From contig OX424559.1 of the NCBI GenBank assembly GCA_949152475.1, forward strand, positions 33,679,619 through 33,743,618: a stretch of DNA of 64,000 bases, given 5' to 3'. Each line of letters starts with the position of its first letter. Position 1 is the first letter of the stretch. Positions 1-13,307 of this stretch are shown one piece after another. The notes below the pieces were generated by a model. The model was given only the letters and a program-made list of their open reading frames with translations. It searched no databases and had not been told where the DNA came from. The stretch comes from Terebella lapidaria. Lineage: Eukaryota; Annelida; Polychaeta; Terebellida; Terebellidae. Both the position numbers and the translations under genes were made by a program.

Positions 1-83
1 TCACAGGACTGAATCATGACAAGAACTTGAGTTGGTTCTTGTTCTTGCTATAACTCAATAGCAAAATTAACCGGTAGTCCTAC

Positions 84-191
84 CCTATCAATTTCGTGTT
101 CTTTAAGATCTTCATATTCCTTTGCCAGGGTTGTACTGTCTCCTAGTTGTGACATCCCCACATTGCTGTATTGTACTTCGTTCTGTTGGTC
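84..191 (-). CDS. Gene A exon: cytoplasmic tail with ITIM-like motif
   Basis: A 36-codon phase 0-0 exon between a TTAG acceptor and a GTAGGA donor. It contains VQYSNV, which fits the ITIM consensus (I/V/L/S)xYxx(L/V/I), and EYEDL; the two motifs are separated by 14 residues, outside the usual ITAM window. It is the counterpart of gene B exon 12701-12811. Confidence 0.65.
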
Positions 192-2846
192 CTAACATTA
201 AACATATAAGTCTGGTGTATGCACGAGTATTTTGCGTGAGGTATTCATATTATCAGGAATATTGGTTAATTATTAGAAAAAAAATTAGATAATAACATTT
301 GACACATTATTTTTTGATACGAGACAAATACCATGCTAGGTGCTGGGTGTAAATAATTGTCAACGTCAGACGGCCCATCTCGTCTCTGAAAGTTTGAGAT
401 TGCCAGATTTGTAGAACACTTGATTTACAATTGACATTCACAATTAAGACATCATCATGAACGTTCGTTGTTATGTTTTTTTTTTCTCATGGAAACTTGG
501 TTTAATGTACGGTGTTTACGGCAGAGTTGTAACCAGGTTGCATGTTACATCCGTTATGATCGCCCTTTGTAGTTACGTTTTCAAGAAGTATTTCAAGGAT
601 ACTCACTCTGAAAATACCTTTCTTTCTATGCTGCACAGCAAGAACTACTAGGACAGCCAACACCACAACTCCGCATACTGCTCCAACAACTATCCAAGTC
701 ACAGACTGGTCATCTGAAAAAATATCAACGATATCATATGATGGTAATAATATAATAATCTTATGTGACGCTCTATTACTAATATAATATGATCATTTAT
801 TATTGAATTCCATCAGAACACAAGCAAATACTACCACGGTTAGATATCAGTTAGCCTGGCATATGGGTAGTCTTTATAATTATTCACTGTATTCATCTCT
901 CTATCACTGTTGTATGTATGTGTTTGTCCATTGTACAATCATATTTTAAACTATCTGTCTATGTAGAGCGCAGCCTATCATAAGTAGTTATACAAATGTG
1001 TGCTTAGCAAATCTCAATACAATACCATACAATACAACCCACCGGCATTGACATCATAACGGAATGAGTCTGTGTTCACAAGGTCTCCACCGTCATACAG
1101 CATGAACTCGAACACAAGCCGATCAGACTGTGGCGTGTTCACCAAGTATGGTTGTATTGACGGGTCAGTGCTGTTTGTTTTGAGGCACAAGTTGTCACCA
1201 GAAACACATGCTTGGATTACAATATGGGTTGTAGATTCCAGATGCGTCAAATGCCATACAATCATTGCTGTGTCTCCATCAATTTCGACAGTGGAATCCC
1301 CAATAAATTCAGGTTTCGCTGTGAACAAAATGCAATAAAATCCAACAATGAAAAATTACAATATCAACATGAATAGTAATTGAAAGAATTTTTGTTAACA
1401 AATAGATCATATGGTGGTAGTACAAACCAAGTGTTGAGTTGGTTGTGGTTGGACCAAAAGTAATCCCAATTATATTCTTGGTATCTACTTGTATCCTGAA
1501 AGTATGATCTGGTAGGACACTCCCTGAATCTGTTAATTTGTACTTCATGAGTTCCCCCTCCATTGCGTCAGCTGCATCTAATTCTCTGGTATATGATTCG
1601 CCAGTGTCTATGTCAGTGTTTGTGATGAGGAAGGTCTGTCCGGGACCTCCGTGGTACCCAGCCCTCCACTCTAGGTACAGACTCACAGCCGTCACGTCGA
1701 TACCAGGCTGCACGGGGGGTCGGGCTGGGCTGTGATTGTGTTTTGCACATATTTACATACCAGTTTGTTCTGTGCATTGAAACGTTTAGTATTTCAACAT
1801 ACATACAGCAAAATACTAATAACAAAACTCATTTGCAATATATATAATGAACCGTCACCTTCTGGTTTTAATTCAAGCCTAAATATGAGATCGTGTCCAA
1901 CATTGTTCCCACTTGTCATAGTGTATACACCGTAATGACCTTCAGACGTCTTTGGTATTGTGAATGTGAGTGTTTTCTGATATAAGATGTCGGTTCTACA
2001 GCTATCACCACGTCATCTGGGAGAGTCAGGCTTGCAGCCATCGATTTTGGTGTGAATGTCCAATTTCCCTTGGATATTTCCGGAAAAGGGCTTGCCTTCT
2101 GACATACTCGCTCCTTGAAGATTACATTAAGAGCAATACCTCTTTTGATTTCAGCATCTTGTCCAACTTGGCAGAAAGTGAATTCAGCTGTTATGGATGA
2201 AACAAACGTTAATATAACTAGTTAATTTTTGCCTGGTCAACAATATAAGGCTTGTTCTTCTGTATTCATTAGGGATTAAAAAGGTACATGAGTCCTGCCA
2301 CTGGACCTGTAGTATTAGGGGCATTACATCATTTCTAGACTGGATTATATTCAACACAACCTAATTCGAAATAATCGAGCGTATTTTGCTTTTTTTTTAA
2401 CATATTTAATTTGGGGTTTTTTGCCATCTTATTGTATTATCATGAGAAGTGATGGGGATTTTGTTGTCCTTTCAATTGTTTGACACAGTTTCCTCGTTTT
2501 GGAGCATAGTTCATAGTTAAACATTTTTTTACATACATACATTTCACATCCAGAGTGATGCTGCTGCTGTTACTGAGCCTGGATCCCTCCTCTTGGACCT
2601 GACAGCTGTAGAACTTGTCATGGTCCTCCCTACTGACTGGGTCAATGACCAGTATCTCCCCGGACTGACCACTCGTGCTGTGTCTGTCTGTGGGTAGAGA
2701 CTGTCCGTCCCTAGTCCACGTGTACGTCATCACCGGAAGTAGTGTGGGAGGGATGGTAGTGGACGTCGTGGAGCAGGTCAGTCTGTACATCTCATTTTCT
2801 ACAGCATTTGGTGGACTGGGAGCTAACACAGGTACCGTCGGTTGAC
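84..2846 (-). CDS. Gene A: Ig-Ig-FN3-FN3-TM receptor, partial, runs off left edge
   Basis: Seven exons can be read on the minus strand with matching splice sites: 2846-2541 (Ig), 2187-1859 (Ig), 1724-1428 (FN3), 1318-1043 (FN3-like), 713-607 (TM), 385-332 (tail) and 191-84 (tail). The extracellular exons are all phase 1-1; the TM exon switches to phase 0 and both tail exons are phase 0-0. The tail contains VQYSNV, which fits the ITIM consensus, and YEDL fifteen residues after it. The last exon is expected left of base 84. The layout is that of a type I cell-surface receptor that recruits SH2 proteins; that function is inferred from the motifs only. One Ig exon (2187-1859) needs a one-base shift to stay open, so either the copy is decaying or the assembly has an error in an A run near 1976. 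No signal peptide exon was found. It is paralogous to gene B (11271-12986), which lies head-to-head. Confidence 0.7.
332..385 (-). CDS. Gene A exon: short cytoplasmic tail exon
   Basis: An 18-codon phase 0-0 exon between TTTCAG and GTATTT. It encodes RRDGPSDVDNYLHPAPSM with one tyrosine (NYLHP). Its place corresponds to the gene B exon starting at 12404. It is short, so the evidence is mainly phase and position. Confidence 0.4.
607..713 (-). CDS. Gene A exon: transmembrane segment
   Basis: A 107 bp exon entering in phase 1 and leaving in phase 0 at a GTGAGT donor. It encodes about 23 hydrophobic residues starting WIVVGAVCGVVV, then a basic stop-transfer QHRKKGIFR. The gene B TM exon has the same length and ends WRRGTFSK, supporting common descent. 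Confidence 0.75.
1043..1318 (-). CDS. Gene A exon: FN3-like domain 2, membrane-proximal
   Basis: A 276 bp phase 1-1 exon encoding AKPEFIGDSTVEIDGDTAMI... then a two-cysteine segment (QACVSGDNLCLK) and VFEFMLYDGGD. The same two-cysteine pattern and the phrase LVYDGDD recur in the matching exon of gene B, so this is a family-specific membrane-proximal module of the FN3 class. Confidence 0.7.
1428..1724 (-). CDS. Gene A exon: FN3 domain 1
   Basis: A 297 bp phase 1-1 exon. It carries fibronectin type III hallmarks: the strand B tryptophan in YLEWRAGYHGG and the strand F tyrosine position replaced by HTFRIQV, followed by a terminal NSTLG shared with gene B. The acceptor was chosen at 1725 because it gives phase 1; an AG five bases upstream would give phase 2. 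Confidence 0.65.
1859..2187 (-). CDS. Gene A exon: Ig domain 2, apparent one-base frameshift
   Basis: The exon starts after an AACAG acceptor and ends at a GTGACG donor, both in phase 1. The first part reads ...FTFCQVGQDAEI and ...SLTLPDDVVIAVEPTS, and the second part, one frame over, reads KTLTFTIPKTSEGHYGVYT. The length is 329 bp, one short of a multiple of three, and the change of frame falls in a run of A near 1976. The second Ig cysteine position is replaced by VYT, so this is an atypical Ig module. The shift may be a real lesion or an assembly slip. Confidence 0.55.
2541..2846 (-). CDS. Gene A exon: Ig domain 1
   Basis: A 306 bp phase 1-1 exon between a CTAG acceptor and a GTATGT donor. 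It encodes a C2/I-type Ig fold: YRLTCS on strand B, YTWTRDG on strand C, and DKFYSCQV on strand F. It reads through open in one frame. The Ser/Thr/Pro-rich loop between B and C is long. Confidence 0.75.
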
Positions 2847-2879
2847 CTAGGGCATTTGAAAAAAGGACATTCTTCATGA

Positions 2880-3273
2880 AGTAATACGCTGGATTAATAC
2901 AAATACCAATTTTTCAACTATTTGATAAGAACATAACAAGTGGACTTCAAAGTTACCCTATTAAATTAAAACCGCTTGTACTGTTATTTTTGTCCATTCG
3001 CAAAAAAAAAATTGTCACTGTTTCTGAAAAAGAGCAAAAAAGCGTATCCCTGGAAATAAACTACTCGAAATAAAATACGATTTATATGCTTAAATTCATG
3101 CTTCCATATAAATGACACACTCAGATCCGTGAAATTGTGAGAAGAACCACTTTGCACACTATTGTCCGCATTATACCACCAATAGATTATTAAATATATT
3201 ATTACTGCATTATAATATTAATATAAGTATATCACTGTATATTATAACCTTATTATAAGTTATTCATACTGGG
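2880..3273. other. AT-rich intron-like stretch, no feature seen
   Basis: The sequence between the first Ig exon of gene A and the 3' end of the LINE is AT-rich, with many TATT and TATA runs. I see no coding or structured element. Confidence 0.5.
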
Positions 3274-6215
3274 TTTTATTTTATTTATTTAATTACACCA
3301 GCATTTATACAGCGCCCAATCGTAGAGCATCTGGGCGCTTCACAACATGTGAGTGTGATAAAAAAGGGTATAGGTAAAAAAGGGACTAAAGACCCTTTTG
3401 ACTAGAGACCATATTATGACTAGAGACCAATAATTAAGAAGGATTGACTAAGGGTTAAAATATTGTTGGTAGAAATTAGCCTTCAGGTGTCGTTCAAATG
3501 TCAAGAGCGTCTGACATTCTCTCACTGCTCGGGGGACCTGGTTCCAGAGGCGAGGGGCTGCCTGGTAGAAGCTGCCTTTGCTGATGACCTTGTTCGCAGC
3601 TGGGTTGACAAGAGTGGTTGTGTCTGAGGCGGATCTGAGTGATCGAGTCGGGTGGTAAGGAGTCAGCATGTGGCACAAGTATGATGGAGCGGCTCCGTGG
3701 AGGCATTTGTAGACATAGATGATGAGTCTGAATCAAACCCTCTGGTGGACTGGCAGCCAGTGAAGAGCTGCAAGAATCGGTGTGATGTGCTCTCTGGGTC
3801 GACATAAGGTGATGAGGCGAGCTGCTCGATTTTGTACAAGCTGAAGTCTGTGAAACTGAGAAGCAGGAATGTCGCTTAGGAGGGAGCAGCAATAGGCCAT
3901 ACGGGATATAACTAGTGCCTGGACAGCTGTTTGACAGGCCAGTTGGGTAAGGTATCTGCGAACACGACCAATATTGTGCAGGTGGTAGTTGCATGCTCTG
4001 ATGATGCCAGACACCTGACCACGCATATCCATATGCTGGTCGAAGATGACACCTAGGTTATGTACAGAAGGACTAGGCTGGATGAGGGAGTCTGCAAAGG
4101 ATAATGGAATAACTTCATGTGAGCGTAACTGATAAGGTGACTGGATGTTGAGGACTCGGATGTTGAGTCTTGGTGTCATTCAACTGAAGGGAGTTGGCTG
4201 ACATCCATTGCTTTACAGCCGCTACGCATTTCGACATTGTGGTCCATGCTGTCTCATGGGAGGTGGTGGAGGCGGGGTTGTATGGGATGTATAGTTGGAT
4301 GTCATCCGCATACTTGTGTTAATGAACCCCATGCAATCCAATGACGAGTCCGATTTGTGACGTGTAAAGGGAGAATAACACCTGGCCTAATACCGATCCT
4401 TGCGGGACTCCGTGTGTTAATATAGTTGGATTTGATGAGGCACGGAAAATGCAGACACATTGGGAGCGACCAGATAGGTACGCTCCTCGATCCATGCTAA
4501 GTCTGGTCCATCCACTCCAAACTGTCACCTGAGCTTGTGCATAAGGCTAGCATGGTTTATCGTGTCAAAAGCTGCGCTAAGGTCCAAAAGAACCAAAAGC
4601 ACAGCTTATGACCGACCAAGGTAGCACAGAATATCATATTTCACCTTGAGGAGGGCTGACTCAAATGAGTGGTGTTGTTTGTATGCGGATTGATGTAGCT
4701 CTGCCAGGTTGTTGTGGTCAAAGTGGACACTGGGTCGTTTCAAAACTAATCGCTTGATGACCTTTCCCATGAAAGTCAAGTTGGACACAGGCCGATCGCT
4801 TTTGAAAACTGTGGTGTCCAAAGATGTTTTTTGAGGAGTGGAGGAACTACAGCTTCACGAGATGTCGAGAGGACCGAGCTAGACCTGAAGGTGTCATCGA
4901 TAACCTTTGTAAGAAGGGGCAAGTGAGTATCCACAGATTTTTTCAGCAACCATGTGGGAAGAGTGTCCAGTGCATATGATTTATTTGGAAAGCGCATGAT
5001 TGTGTGATGAAAAACTCTTCGCACGTGACGTTGGAGAATGTACTGAGAGTTGAGTAAAGGCTGGGAAGGTCCACGTCCTCAGGGTTGGTGTTGGGACGAA
5101 TCGATGGAATATTGGACAGTATGATATCGATTTTGTTGCTGGAGAAGGAAGAGAATTCTTCACACAGTTGCTGAGGGTCGTCGGAGACAGGGAGTTGATG
5201 ATTAAAAGGGGAAAGCAAGCTATTGAAAGCCTTGCACGAAAGTACCTGGTCGCACTTTTCAAGTTGACGGTGGTAGTATTCCGCCTTTGCTTTCTGTATA
5301 TGAGAAGCGTATTATTAAATATTTGACGATGGATGGTGGATTTAAACTTACCCCAGGCCTGCTCGGCTTTATGTCGATTTCAATGAAGGACATGAAGAGT
5401 TTCATCCTCCCAGGGATTGCAGGACTTCAGTTTGCATCTCCGCATAACAAGTGGTGCATGGTGGTCAAACATGAACTCGAGAACAGAGAAATAGGACGAG
5501 TAAAGCGATTCTCCATTTTTGCTCATGTCAATAGAATTTAGCTTTGCTGATAGATCCGATTGGAACAACTCCAGGTCAAGGGTGCGGAAATCATGACCTT
5601 TGGTGCGCTCACCTGAACCTGAAGGACGTCGACCATAAAGTTCAAACAGTACTGTATGATGGTCCGAGATATCGTCGCAGACTACAGTGGGGTCATCGCA
5701 CAGGAGTAGGTCAGTTTTTCTGGTGAGGATGAGATCTACCGTGCTTCCGCTCTTATGGGTGGACGCTGTTACAGACCGGATCAAGTTGTATGAGTCAAGT
5801 ATGGCCATGAAGCTGTTCGCGGAAATATCATTGATATTAAAGTCCCCACATATCCGAATCTTGCCGGGAAGAGCCGTGAGCTCAGATAGAAATAGTTCAA
5901 ACTCAGAGAAGAATGACGACAATGACGAAGATGGTGGGCGATATATCGCTGCAATAGTAATCAAGATGGGTTTAGATAAAGTCAGGGTTTGGTGCTCAAA
6001 CGACATAGTTGAGAATGTGATGATCTGGCGTCGAGATACCCCCAGAGATGACCGGTATAGGATGCCGATTCCTCTGCCTTGTCTCTCCAGGTGAGGGGAC
6101 GAAATGAAGGAGAAGATGGGTGGACATACACGTAGTTCATTGATAACTGCACTGTCTTTACTTTTTAGCAAGGTTTCTGTGAAGAATGCGATGTCACTAC
6201 ATTTGTCACATATTC
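3274..6215 (-). mobile_element. CR1/L2-like LINE, 5'-truncated and decayed
   Basis: A non-LTR retrotransposon on the minus strand. From 5' to 3' it has an EEP endonuclease from about 6210 to 5380 (GIGILYRSSL, GDFNIN, STVDLILT and SDHHTVLF motifs), linker, reverse transcriptase (HGVPQGSVLG near 4415, YADD near 4310) and the C-terminal ALHWLPVHQRV and APRLWNQVPRAVRE blocks typical of CR1/L2-type ORF2. The 3' end is an (ATAAA)-like tail near 3274-3296. The ORF2 N-terminus and all of ORF1 are missing, as expected for 5' truncation. The endonuclease frame is open for 263 codons, but the RT region is split over several frames, so it is dead. It lies on the same strand as gene A, probably in an intron. 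Confidence 0.85.
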
Positions 6216-6482
6216 AGACAGAGTAACAGTTTTATTGCACACTGATCTAGCGATCTAACATGCATTTTACTGTGGGGAGATCATGTGACGATACCTTTTT
6301 GATATGCAACAAATTGTCATTACAAACCCCCATGATAGGTGGGTGGGCATTGTTCTGTTTGAAAATTTGAATTTCTATTTTATGGCGATGACTATAGACC
6401 AATGTGTACATTTAATATCAACCAGTTGATAATGTGAACCGTGTATACCATAAATGCCAATTGCTGCATCGTCGTCACGTAC
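6216..6482. other. Spacer without recognisable feature
   Basis: Between the LINE 5' end and the decayed Ig exon I see only AT-rich single-copy-looking sequence. Confidence 0.4.
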
Positions 6483-6790
6483 TTGACTGGTGAGGCACAA
6501 TATCGCACATAAATATGATGACTCAGTATCTGCTGAGTCCACGACATACAGCATGAAACCGATTCCCGTTTCATCTTCACTGATAGTGGCATCAGCCCTG
6601 TTTCTGTAGGGATCTGTCCATACTCCAGGGTTAACAATGACTTTGGTGTAGATTGTCGCACGAGCTTGGAAATGGAAGTTGATTTGTATCCATTAGAGCT
6701 GATCCAGGGGTGTATCCAAGGTCCATACTAGAGCAGCAGACTCTCTTGTGTAAGTTCTCACCAATCCAGGTCCAGAGAGGGATATGGTGT
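6483..6790 (-). pseudogene. Decayed V-like Ig exon
   Basis: After a TATTTACAG acceptor a phase-1 frame reads TISLSGPGLVRTYTRESAAL, then VWTLDTP, an in-frame TAA at 6693-6695, and after it an open stretch ending GIGFMLYVVDSADTESSYLC. The tryptophan and the DxADTxxYxC signature are those of an Ig V/I-type fold; the first cysteine is missing. No phase-1 donor follows. It may be the former N-terminal domain of gene A, cut off by the LINE in between. Confidence 0.4.
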
Positions 6791-7018
6791 CTGTAAATAT
6801 CAGAGTGATATCTTATGAATTCATACATAATGTATTGTTTTGTGACTTGATGTAAACACTGTAAACACTGTATGAACAAATATTAATTTAAATATTGATC
6901 ATTTTTATACAGAATTTCTGTCATTGATTTGTAGACATCAGCAGGGGCAGAAAATGTGACTATGCATCACATACAGCAGCTCGGGAGTGCCATACAACTT
7001 TTTGAAATTTGATTATTT

Positions 7019-7795
7019 TTTTCTAAATTTTTTTTCTGGGAATAAATTATGTGAACCAGGACTGAATTATTTATCCCCTATTTGAATAGTTTTTTTCCCA
7101 GTTGGAATAATTTATTCCCGGTTTGAATAGTTAATTCCCATTTCCAGTAATTCCCCTATTTGAATAGTTTTTTCCCAGTTGGAATAATTTATTCCCGGTT
7201 TGAATAGTTAATTCCCATTTCCAGTAATTTCCAGTAATTCCAGCAGTTGTAGTACTTCTTATCCGGTTTAAATTCCCGAGATGAAAACCGAAAATGAAAC
7301 ATTAAATAAATTACTCAAACTGGGAAATAATCATTAGAGCCAGGAAAATATTATAAAAACTGGGAATGATTTATCAAAATCAAGTTATATAGTTAAATGG
7401 TTATATAGTTAAATTATATAGTCAAAACTATTTATTCCTTATTTAGTTTTTTACCCGGTTTTAATATCCTTTCTTTCCAAGTTCAAGGAATTATTCCTGG
7501 TAAAAATAGTTTTTTCCCGGTACAAGTAATTTATAACTGGGTTGAATAATTCATTCCCGTCATAAATAATTATTTCTCAGCTCAAATTATTGAGACATTC
7601 CCAAAGTTTAGAAAGACAGCTCTATCATTAGAGCCAGGAAAAAAATATAACAACTGGGAATGAATTACCAAAATCAAGTTATATAGTTAAATAGTTATCA
7701 AAACTATTCATTCCTTATTTAGCTTTATACCCGGCTTTAATATCCTTTCTTGAATAGTTCTTTCTAGGTTCAAATGGATTGTTCCTGGTAAAAAT
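7019..7795. repeat. Degenerate quasi-palindromic minisatellite of GGGAATAATTTATTCCC-like words
   Basis: The stretch is built from variants of GGAATAATTTATTCCC, CCCGGTTTGAATAGTT and TTCCCAGTTGGAATAA. Two nearly perfect direct copies of about 75 bp start at 7077 and 7152. A second, larger direct repeat of about 170 bp pairs 7328-7500 with 7625-7790 (both start with ATCATTAGAGCCAGGAAAA). Many words are self-complementary, so hairpins are possible. No coding content. Confidence 0.75.
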
Positions 7796-8746
7796 GCACA
7801 TGAATCATAAAAAGCACCAAGAATCAGAATCACGATACCGGTTCTGTGGTTGTGCCATGACCAGGTGACAGGTTGTGAGCCTGGGAGCTGACGCCTGTTA
7901 ACGCGCGGACCTCAGAGTGTGCAGCAGTTTCGGCGAAAGTGCCTCAACTTGAATACTAATTCACATTAAATTTGAGTGTGATTTATAAATGACAACTTAA
8001 GACAAAAATGGGGTGCATGGGTGGTACAGGGGTAAGAGTAGTTCGGTAGCAAAATTGAACCGATGAAGAAAACTGCTCCAGTGAAATATATAGTAGAATG
8101 CTACATGCAATGTATATATATACTAACTACATAGGCCTACTATACTAGTATATTTTATTGACATGAGACCACGAGGTAACGATCACCAGACGAACGGCTG
8201 GCAACGTCTAGAGCTATGAATCATGCAATTTTAAGTATACTGTGGCTGTCGAGTCAGAAACGTCAGGGGGGGGGGGTGCCGTGAGGGTGTCAACATATTA
8301 ACTGCTTGGCTGCACAAAATATTCGATATCTAAACCAGTAGGTAGATCTAATAAGTGTACCGACCGTGTATGCTAGTAGTGGTATATCTAAGTTGAATAA
8401 TTCGTGTTCATAAAATTGCGGGGTATATCCCCACCCCATTAGGATCTACGCCCATGCTGAATAATACTTACCCCAGGAACCAAATCCAATAACCGAATAT
8501 TCATTCAATCTTATACAAAATAATGTAGGTGTTAATAAATGGAAGTTTTATTGGTGCAAAATATTAACACGAATTTCCCCACTAAGACTGCCATATCTTC
8601 ATCACTAATTGAGATGCCGTGAACACTTAAGAAAATCCATAAGATAAACTAGACACGTAATCGCATGGGTGCCCTCCCATAATGCCCTATCTACCACTGG
8701 CGTGGCAGATTCAGATCAAGTGAGCGAAAGCAGATAAACTGATTAA
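7796..8746. other. No gene seen; poly-G run at 8265-8275
   Basis: Mixed-composition intergenic sequence with an 11-base G run near 8266 and no open frame worth reporting. Confidence 0.4.
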
Positions 8747-9164
8747 CGTAGTCCGCTACAAACAGTGACGTAACGAAGAGTCAAAATTTAAAATTATTCA
8801 TTTCTTGAATATTATCTCTTCAAATGACATAGTTTATAGAGTAAATGATCAGCATCCTAATACTGAAAAGAAAACAGGGTGTCACCATGCTCGTTTCTTC
8901 TACATATTCGGTCGAAATCACACACATTTACCTAAAATGACATAAATTATGGCATTTTCGCACATTTTTTCATCCATATTCACATCTTGCATCGTGTTTT
9001 CCATGCAAACGGATACGGTGACCCCCTATTTTCTTTTCAGTTTCAGGATGCTGAATAGTTATTCTACAAAATATATCATTTGAAGTTCTAGATTATGCTG
9101 ACACAGTTATTTATTTTAAAGAAACTTTCTGACCCTCTCCCCTCACTGTTTGGAGCGGACTACC
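8747..9164. mobile_element. TTAA-flanked MITE, piggyBac-type, copy 1
   Basis: TTAA at 8743-8746 and 9165-9168 flank inverted ends starting GTAGTCCGCTMCAAACAG. Internal subterminal inverted blocks also pair: CAGCATCCTAATACTGAAAAG near 8850 with CTTTTCAGTTTCAGGATGCTG near 9035, and GGGTGTCACC with GGTGACCCCC. No coding capacity. A TTAA duplication is the hallmark of piggyBac elements, so this is a non-autonomous piggyBac-like MITE. Confidence 0.75.
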
Positions 9165-9168
9165 TTAA

Positions 9169-10649
9169 GTGTGCGGAGCGCTCTCGTCTCAGTCTCTGGG
9201 ACTAATCAAGTTGTGGAGAGTGGAAGGCCCGTGTCATGATAAGCAATCATAACGTTTGGGCATTTTCTAGTTGATGAATTGTAGTAAATGCTGATTTATT
9301 TATTGGGAAAGGTTTCATCCGGATTCCCAAAGCAAGCTGCACAAAGGTTCTGCAAAAATTGGTGTGTTTGAGAAATAAAGACAACAAGCTTGCAACCGAG
9401 GTTTTCCATTTGTTGTGCGCAACGTTTTCAGTTGAAATCAATATCGTGATTGTCCATTTGCTAATTTATGGAAAAAAGTGTAGTCCGGAGGAACCTTGTG
9501 TGAATTATATTATGTTTAGTATGTTTAGTATGTTTAGGCCAGATAAAGAATGAAATGCCTGAACGTTATGATTCGCTTACGTATAGTGTTGTGGTGTGCT
9601 GACGGGGAGTGTCTATTTTCTTGTAAGGCAACTTTGTGTCGACGAACATACTACCCACAGGGGGTCTATCGTTTTGTCAGATATGTGTCTGATATTTTAT
9701 GGGAATTTCGGTCGGAATGGGAAGGAAAACGGCAAATCCCTCCCACGATTCCCAAACATAATAATGTACATATATGTACGAGGGCGATTATTGGAGAATT
9801 TCGATTGTCTGTTAAGTAAGTAGTGTATCAATGGAAACTCATTTAATAAGCTTTTGAGGATTTCATTTCCACTGATTATGCCATAAAAACCGCACGTCTC
9901 AGATCAACGTCAATCATGATTTTTTAGATCTGTCCCCGTTTTCAAGAAAACACACACGATTGGTATATATCCAGGTTAATTACTAAAATATGATGAAATG
10001 TAAATACAATTCTCGGATTGTGTAACTTGTCCTTTGTAACCCGCTAGACACGGAAATGTTTTACAAGTAATTACTTGGAAAGAAAGATCCTGAAATGTAC
10101 GGAAAATAACCCAATCGATGGACTTAATATATATTTTCATATTTGGGTTAAATTTCCACAAAATTGCATTTCAAAATGAACATCGCCCTCATTACTTGAA
10201 TTCCAGACAAAACATTTTCTTCAGCCGATTCAAATATGTCCCAGTGTATGGTATACCCAAAACAGGACTTCGAGTTCCAAAATGAAATTATGTCTCCCCA
10301 ATTCTAGGTGATAAAGAAATTAGGCCTAATTTTCGTGGGATTGGTGTGTACGACTACCCAACAATGTGAATCACGTGAATAAAAAAACTTAGAATTAGGC
10401 AGTTCATATCAAAGTTACAGAGGCCATGTTTCATATTATTTTATCAATATATCTCATGTGACAAAATAACAACTAAATTTAACATACACGTCCTTGATAA
10501 TTCACACGTAAAGCATGCTTCGCGTAATTAAGAAACACAAAAACAGTGTTTTTATTGCTAAAACTGTTTGATTTTGTCTCAGGTTACGAAAAGTGGCCTC
10601 ATCAAGATTAATTATTATTATTATTACTACTTTGTGTACAACATGACTA
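9169..10649. other. Intergenic stretch upstream of gene B
   Basis: Several open frames of 60-90 codons occur here, including two overlapping plus-strand frames at 9550-9823, but none has recognisable domains or splice context. I see no Ig exon for gene B. Confidence 0.4.
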
Positions 10650-11198
10650 TCAATAAAATAGTTATTTCTTGAATATTATATCTTCAAAATTACCTATTTT
10701 ATAGAGTAACTGATCAGCATCCTAATACTGAAAAAAATGGGGGTCATCGAAGTGGTTTCCTCGCCATATTCGCTCAAAATAACCAACATATACCTATAAT
10801 GAAATATTTGTTTGCTCTCTGCTCATTTTTTGTCCATATTTACATTTTGCATCATGTTTTCCCATGCAACAGGATATGGTGACCCCCTATTTTTTTTCGG
10901 TTTCAGGATGCTTTTTACATTTTTCTCGCTACTATATACAATTTCATGTAATTTTTCGTGCTATCTTATATTATACATTTTATGTTTGGTATTACTGTAC
11001 AGGTTTCATGTTCACATGTGAAGCGCTACGAGAATTAAGTCATAGTTTATTGGCACTGAATAATTATTATTATTATTATGCTGATCAGCTACTCTATAAA
11101 ATATGTCATGTTGAAGCTCCATATTATATTAATACAGTCTATACATTTGAAAAAAAAAACTCTGACCCCTCCTACCTCACTGTTTGGAGTGGACTACG
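10650..11198. mobile_element. TTAA MITE, copy 2, with nested retroposon
   Basis: It is homologous to 8795-9164 from about 10655 and ends GGAGTGGACTACG followed by TTAA (11199-11202). The left TIR is not recognisable. The element is interrupted at 10913-11077 by a 165 bp insert bounded on both sides by ATGCT. Confidence 0.65.
10913..11077 (+). mobile_element. Nested LINE/SINE 3'-end fragment with ATGCT target duplication
   Basis: A 165 bp insert inside the second TTAA MITE. It ends with GAAGCGCTACGAG...TTGGCACTGAA and a (TTA)n tail, which resembles the 3' end of CR1/L2-type LINEs or SINEs that use them. ATGCT occurs at 10908-10912 and 11078-11082, and the undisturbed MITE copy has a single ATGCT there. 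Confidence 0.6.
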
Positions 11199-11270
11199 TT
11201 AACTGAACATAAAAAAACAGTTGAGAAATTTGCTTGTCAATGTCATATAAAGGATAATTCAAAACGATAG

Positions 11271-12986
<1,716 letters not shown>

Positions 12987-13307
12987 ACACGCCTGGTGAA
13001 GCCTAGTGACTGAACAGTACTGACATGACATTATTCACATACTGAATTCATTTGCCCATAAAACATCAAAGACAAACACAGGACGTGAATTATTAAGTGT
13101 CACCTCCTGCAAAATAAGACAAACCGCAGTGCTTTTATACTCGTCTGATTGGGGTTTTAAAATGATCTAAAATAAGTTTTTCGCTTTGATGTTGATAAAA
13201 CTATATATAATATTGTTGTTGAGAAAAGTGGAATATTACTGAACACATTCGTAACATGTTAAGTAAGTATGTTTCGTTGTCCATCTTCTTTGCGAAAGTG
13301 ACTCTGC

